A stretch of 64,000 nucleotides of DNA from Cryobacterium sp. N22 (GTDB lineage Bacteria > Actinomycetota > Actinomycetes > Actinomycetales > Microbacteriaceae), in NCBI RefSeq assembly GCF_002929555.1, contig NZ_PJJP01000033.1, forward strand, positions 124,001 through 188,000, in the 5' to 3' direction. Made by a program: the position numbers and the translations under genes. Shown here piece by piece: positions 63,012-64,000 of this stretch; the stretch's first letter is position 1; each line of letters opens with the position of its first letter. The notes under the pieces are model-generated. The model had not been told where the DNA came from, ran no database searches, and was given only the letters and a program-made list of their open reading frames with translations.

Positions 63012-63119
63012 GTACCGAGTGTACTTGCGCCACGCAAGCGAACGCTGGGCCGGCCGGCGCTCCGGCGGCGGCGCACCGCAGAATTGTCCGGTCGGGCCGG
63101 TTAGGGCAGACTGGGCCCA

Positions 63120-63596
63120 GTGGATTACGTACAGGTCACACTGACCGCCCCCGAGGTTGCCCCCCTGCTCACCGGCCTGCGCCAGGAGTACGACGCCCGG
63201 TACGGGCACGGCGCCGGCGAGTCGGTTCTGGATGTCGACGCCGGCGAGTTCGAGTCGCCGACCGAAGCCTTCGTGGTGCTGCTGGACGAGGGCACGACAG
63301 TCGCGGGCGGCGGCATCCGTCGCATCGACGACACCGTCGTGGAGATCAAGCGCATGTGGACGAACCCCGACTACCGCCGCCAGGGCTACGCCAGCCGGAT
63401 GCTGCGCGAACTGGCCGGCCTCGCCCGCCAGCTCGGCTACCAGACGGTGCGGCTCGAAACCGGCTACGCCCAGCCGGAGGCGCTGGCGCTGTACCGTCGG
63501 CTGGGCTTCGCCGAGATCGGCAGCTACGGACCCTACGAGAACGCCACGGCATTCGAGCTCGACCTCGACGCCGTCACAACGAAGCCCCGCCACTGA
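63120..63596 (+). CDS. GNAT-family N-acetyltransferase
   Basis: 158 residues from GTG 63120. Core strands with VEIKRMWTNPDYRRQGYASRMLRELAGLA in trimmed form, containing the acetyl-CoA loop RRQGYA, then LETGYAQPEALALYRRLGFAEIG. This is a single-domain GNAT; substrate is unknown. Divergent from the hadA-like gene with about 108 nt between. Confidence 0.88.
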   Translation: MDYVQVTLTAPEVAPLLTGLRQEYDARYGHGAGESVLDVDAGEFESPTEAFVVLLDEGTTVAGGGIRRIDDTVVEIKRMWTNPDYRRQGYASRMLRELAGLARQLGYQTVRLETGYAQPEALALYRRLGFAEIGSYGPYENATAFELDLDAVTTKPRH

Positions 63597-63652
63597 GGCC
63601 AGAGCGGCCGACAGCGACGGGGCGTGTGCCTGCGTGAGCAGGTTCGTCAGGG

Positions 63653-64000
63653 TCAGACGGAGGGGATGACCAGTCCGCCCCAGGTCTCCTCCATGTAGGC
63701 CTGCGTCTCGTCGGAGAGCAGCAGCTCCTTGAGCTTGACGATGCGAGGGTCGTTCTCGAGCTCCGGCGTGGTGGCCAGCACGTTGGCGTACGGACTGTCT
63801 GACCCCTCGATCAGGATCGCCTGGTCGGCGGTGAGGCCGGCCGGCAGCGCGAACGAGATGGTGACGAACGCCACGTCGACGTCCTGAACGGCCTGCGGCA
63901 GGGTGGCGTTCTCGATCTCGCGGAACTCGTACTTGTTGGGGTTGTCGGTGATGTCGGCGAGCGAGGTGGGCTCCTCCGTCGTCTCGATCAGGCCCTCGGT
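63653..64000 (-). CDS. MetQ/NlpA-family substrate-binding lipoprotein, C-terminal part
   Basis: The window holds the last 115 codons; the N-terminus lies beyond 64000. The reading (SLADITDNPNKYEFREIENA, then LPQAVQDVDVAFVTISFALP and ETQAYMEETWGGLVIPSV) matches the C-terminal lobe of NlpA/MetQ proteins, including the EIE-A-LP-A stretch. It most likely feeds a MetNI-type methionine importer encoded outside the window. Confidence 0.88.
   Translation of the reverse strand, partial: TEGLIETTEEPTSLADITDNPNKYEFREIENATLPQAVQDVDVAFVTISFALPAGLTADQAILIEGSDSPYANVLATTPELENDPRIVKLKELLLSDETQAYMEETWGGLVIPSV

Overview
The window is about 70% G+C and reads as the chromosome of an actinobacterium. Short 4-nt ATGA/GTGA operon overlaps, many GTG starts, -10 boxes placed 6-7 nt before start codons (leaderless transcripts), LAxTG-type sorting signals, a glyoxylate-shunt regulator of RamB type and the gene order hadA/hadB-like - murB - aspC - tRNA-Trp - secE - nusG - rplK - rplA all point to Actinomycetia. 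Protein style suggests Microbacteriaceae (Cryobacterium-like); the genus is a guess. I see no transposase, phage module or CRISPR array.

Layout. 1-4110: galactan degradation (GH42 beta-galactosidase, secreted LAxTG-anchored GH53 endo-galactanase). 4122-7690: a cyclase-fold protein with altered metal motif, then cbs-metB behind a tiny Cys-rich leader ORF. 7808-11142: DUF3105/DUF305 pair and an ABC exporter. 11233-15968: CUT1 sugar ABC transporter (two permeases, lipoprotein) divergent from its LacI regulator with palindromic operators between. 16092-18832: AlkA-type glycosylase and a marR-MFS pair. 19027-19977: rplJ-rplL with attenuator leader. 20294-22580: 14-TM drug exporter with MarR regulator. 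22585-27227: two-component system divergent from a MacB-like FtsX permease/ATPase pair. 27313-29369: LAxTG surface protein and a YqaJ-like nuclease. 29436-36741: ROK regulator, TIM-barrel isomerase, Gfo/Idh/MocA dehydrogenase and a split CUT2 sugar transporter. 36798-39855: quinone oxidoreductase, photolyase, GNAT. 39975-44797: aceA-aceB and divergent ramB-like regulator. 44958-48972: MarR regulator and the transglutaminase / alpha-E / circularly permuted ATP-grasp operon. 49195-51543: a fused ABC permease plus degenerate ATPase, convergent with a GntR regulator. 51740-54542: rplA, rplK, nusG, secE, tRNA-Trp. 54694-63011: aspC, a membrane protein, an ABC-2 exporter with its own two-component system, murB and hadB/hadA-like dehydratases. 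63120-64000: GNAT and the C-terminal part of a MetQ-type lipoprotein.

How it fits together: an ancestral translation/envelope block (hadAB-murB-aspC-trpT-secE-nusG-rplKA-rplJL) appears to have been opened by accessory modules: a 31-kb stretch between rplA and rplJ and a 5-kb stretch between aspC and murB. The joints between modules carry 57- and 61-bp imperfect palindromes of related design, sometimes in tandem. These, the Cys-rich leader before cbs and the permease fused to a catalytically crippled ATPase are the most unusual signals.
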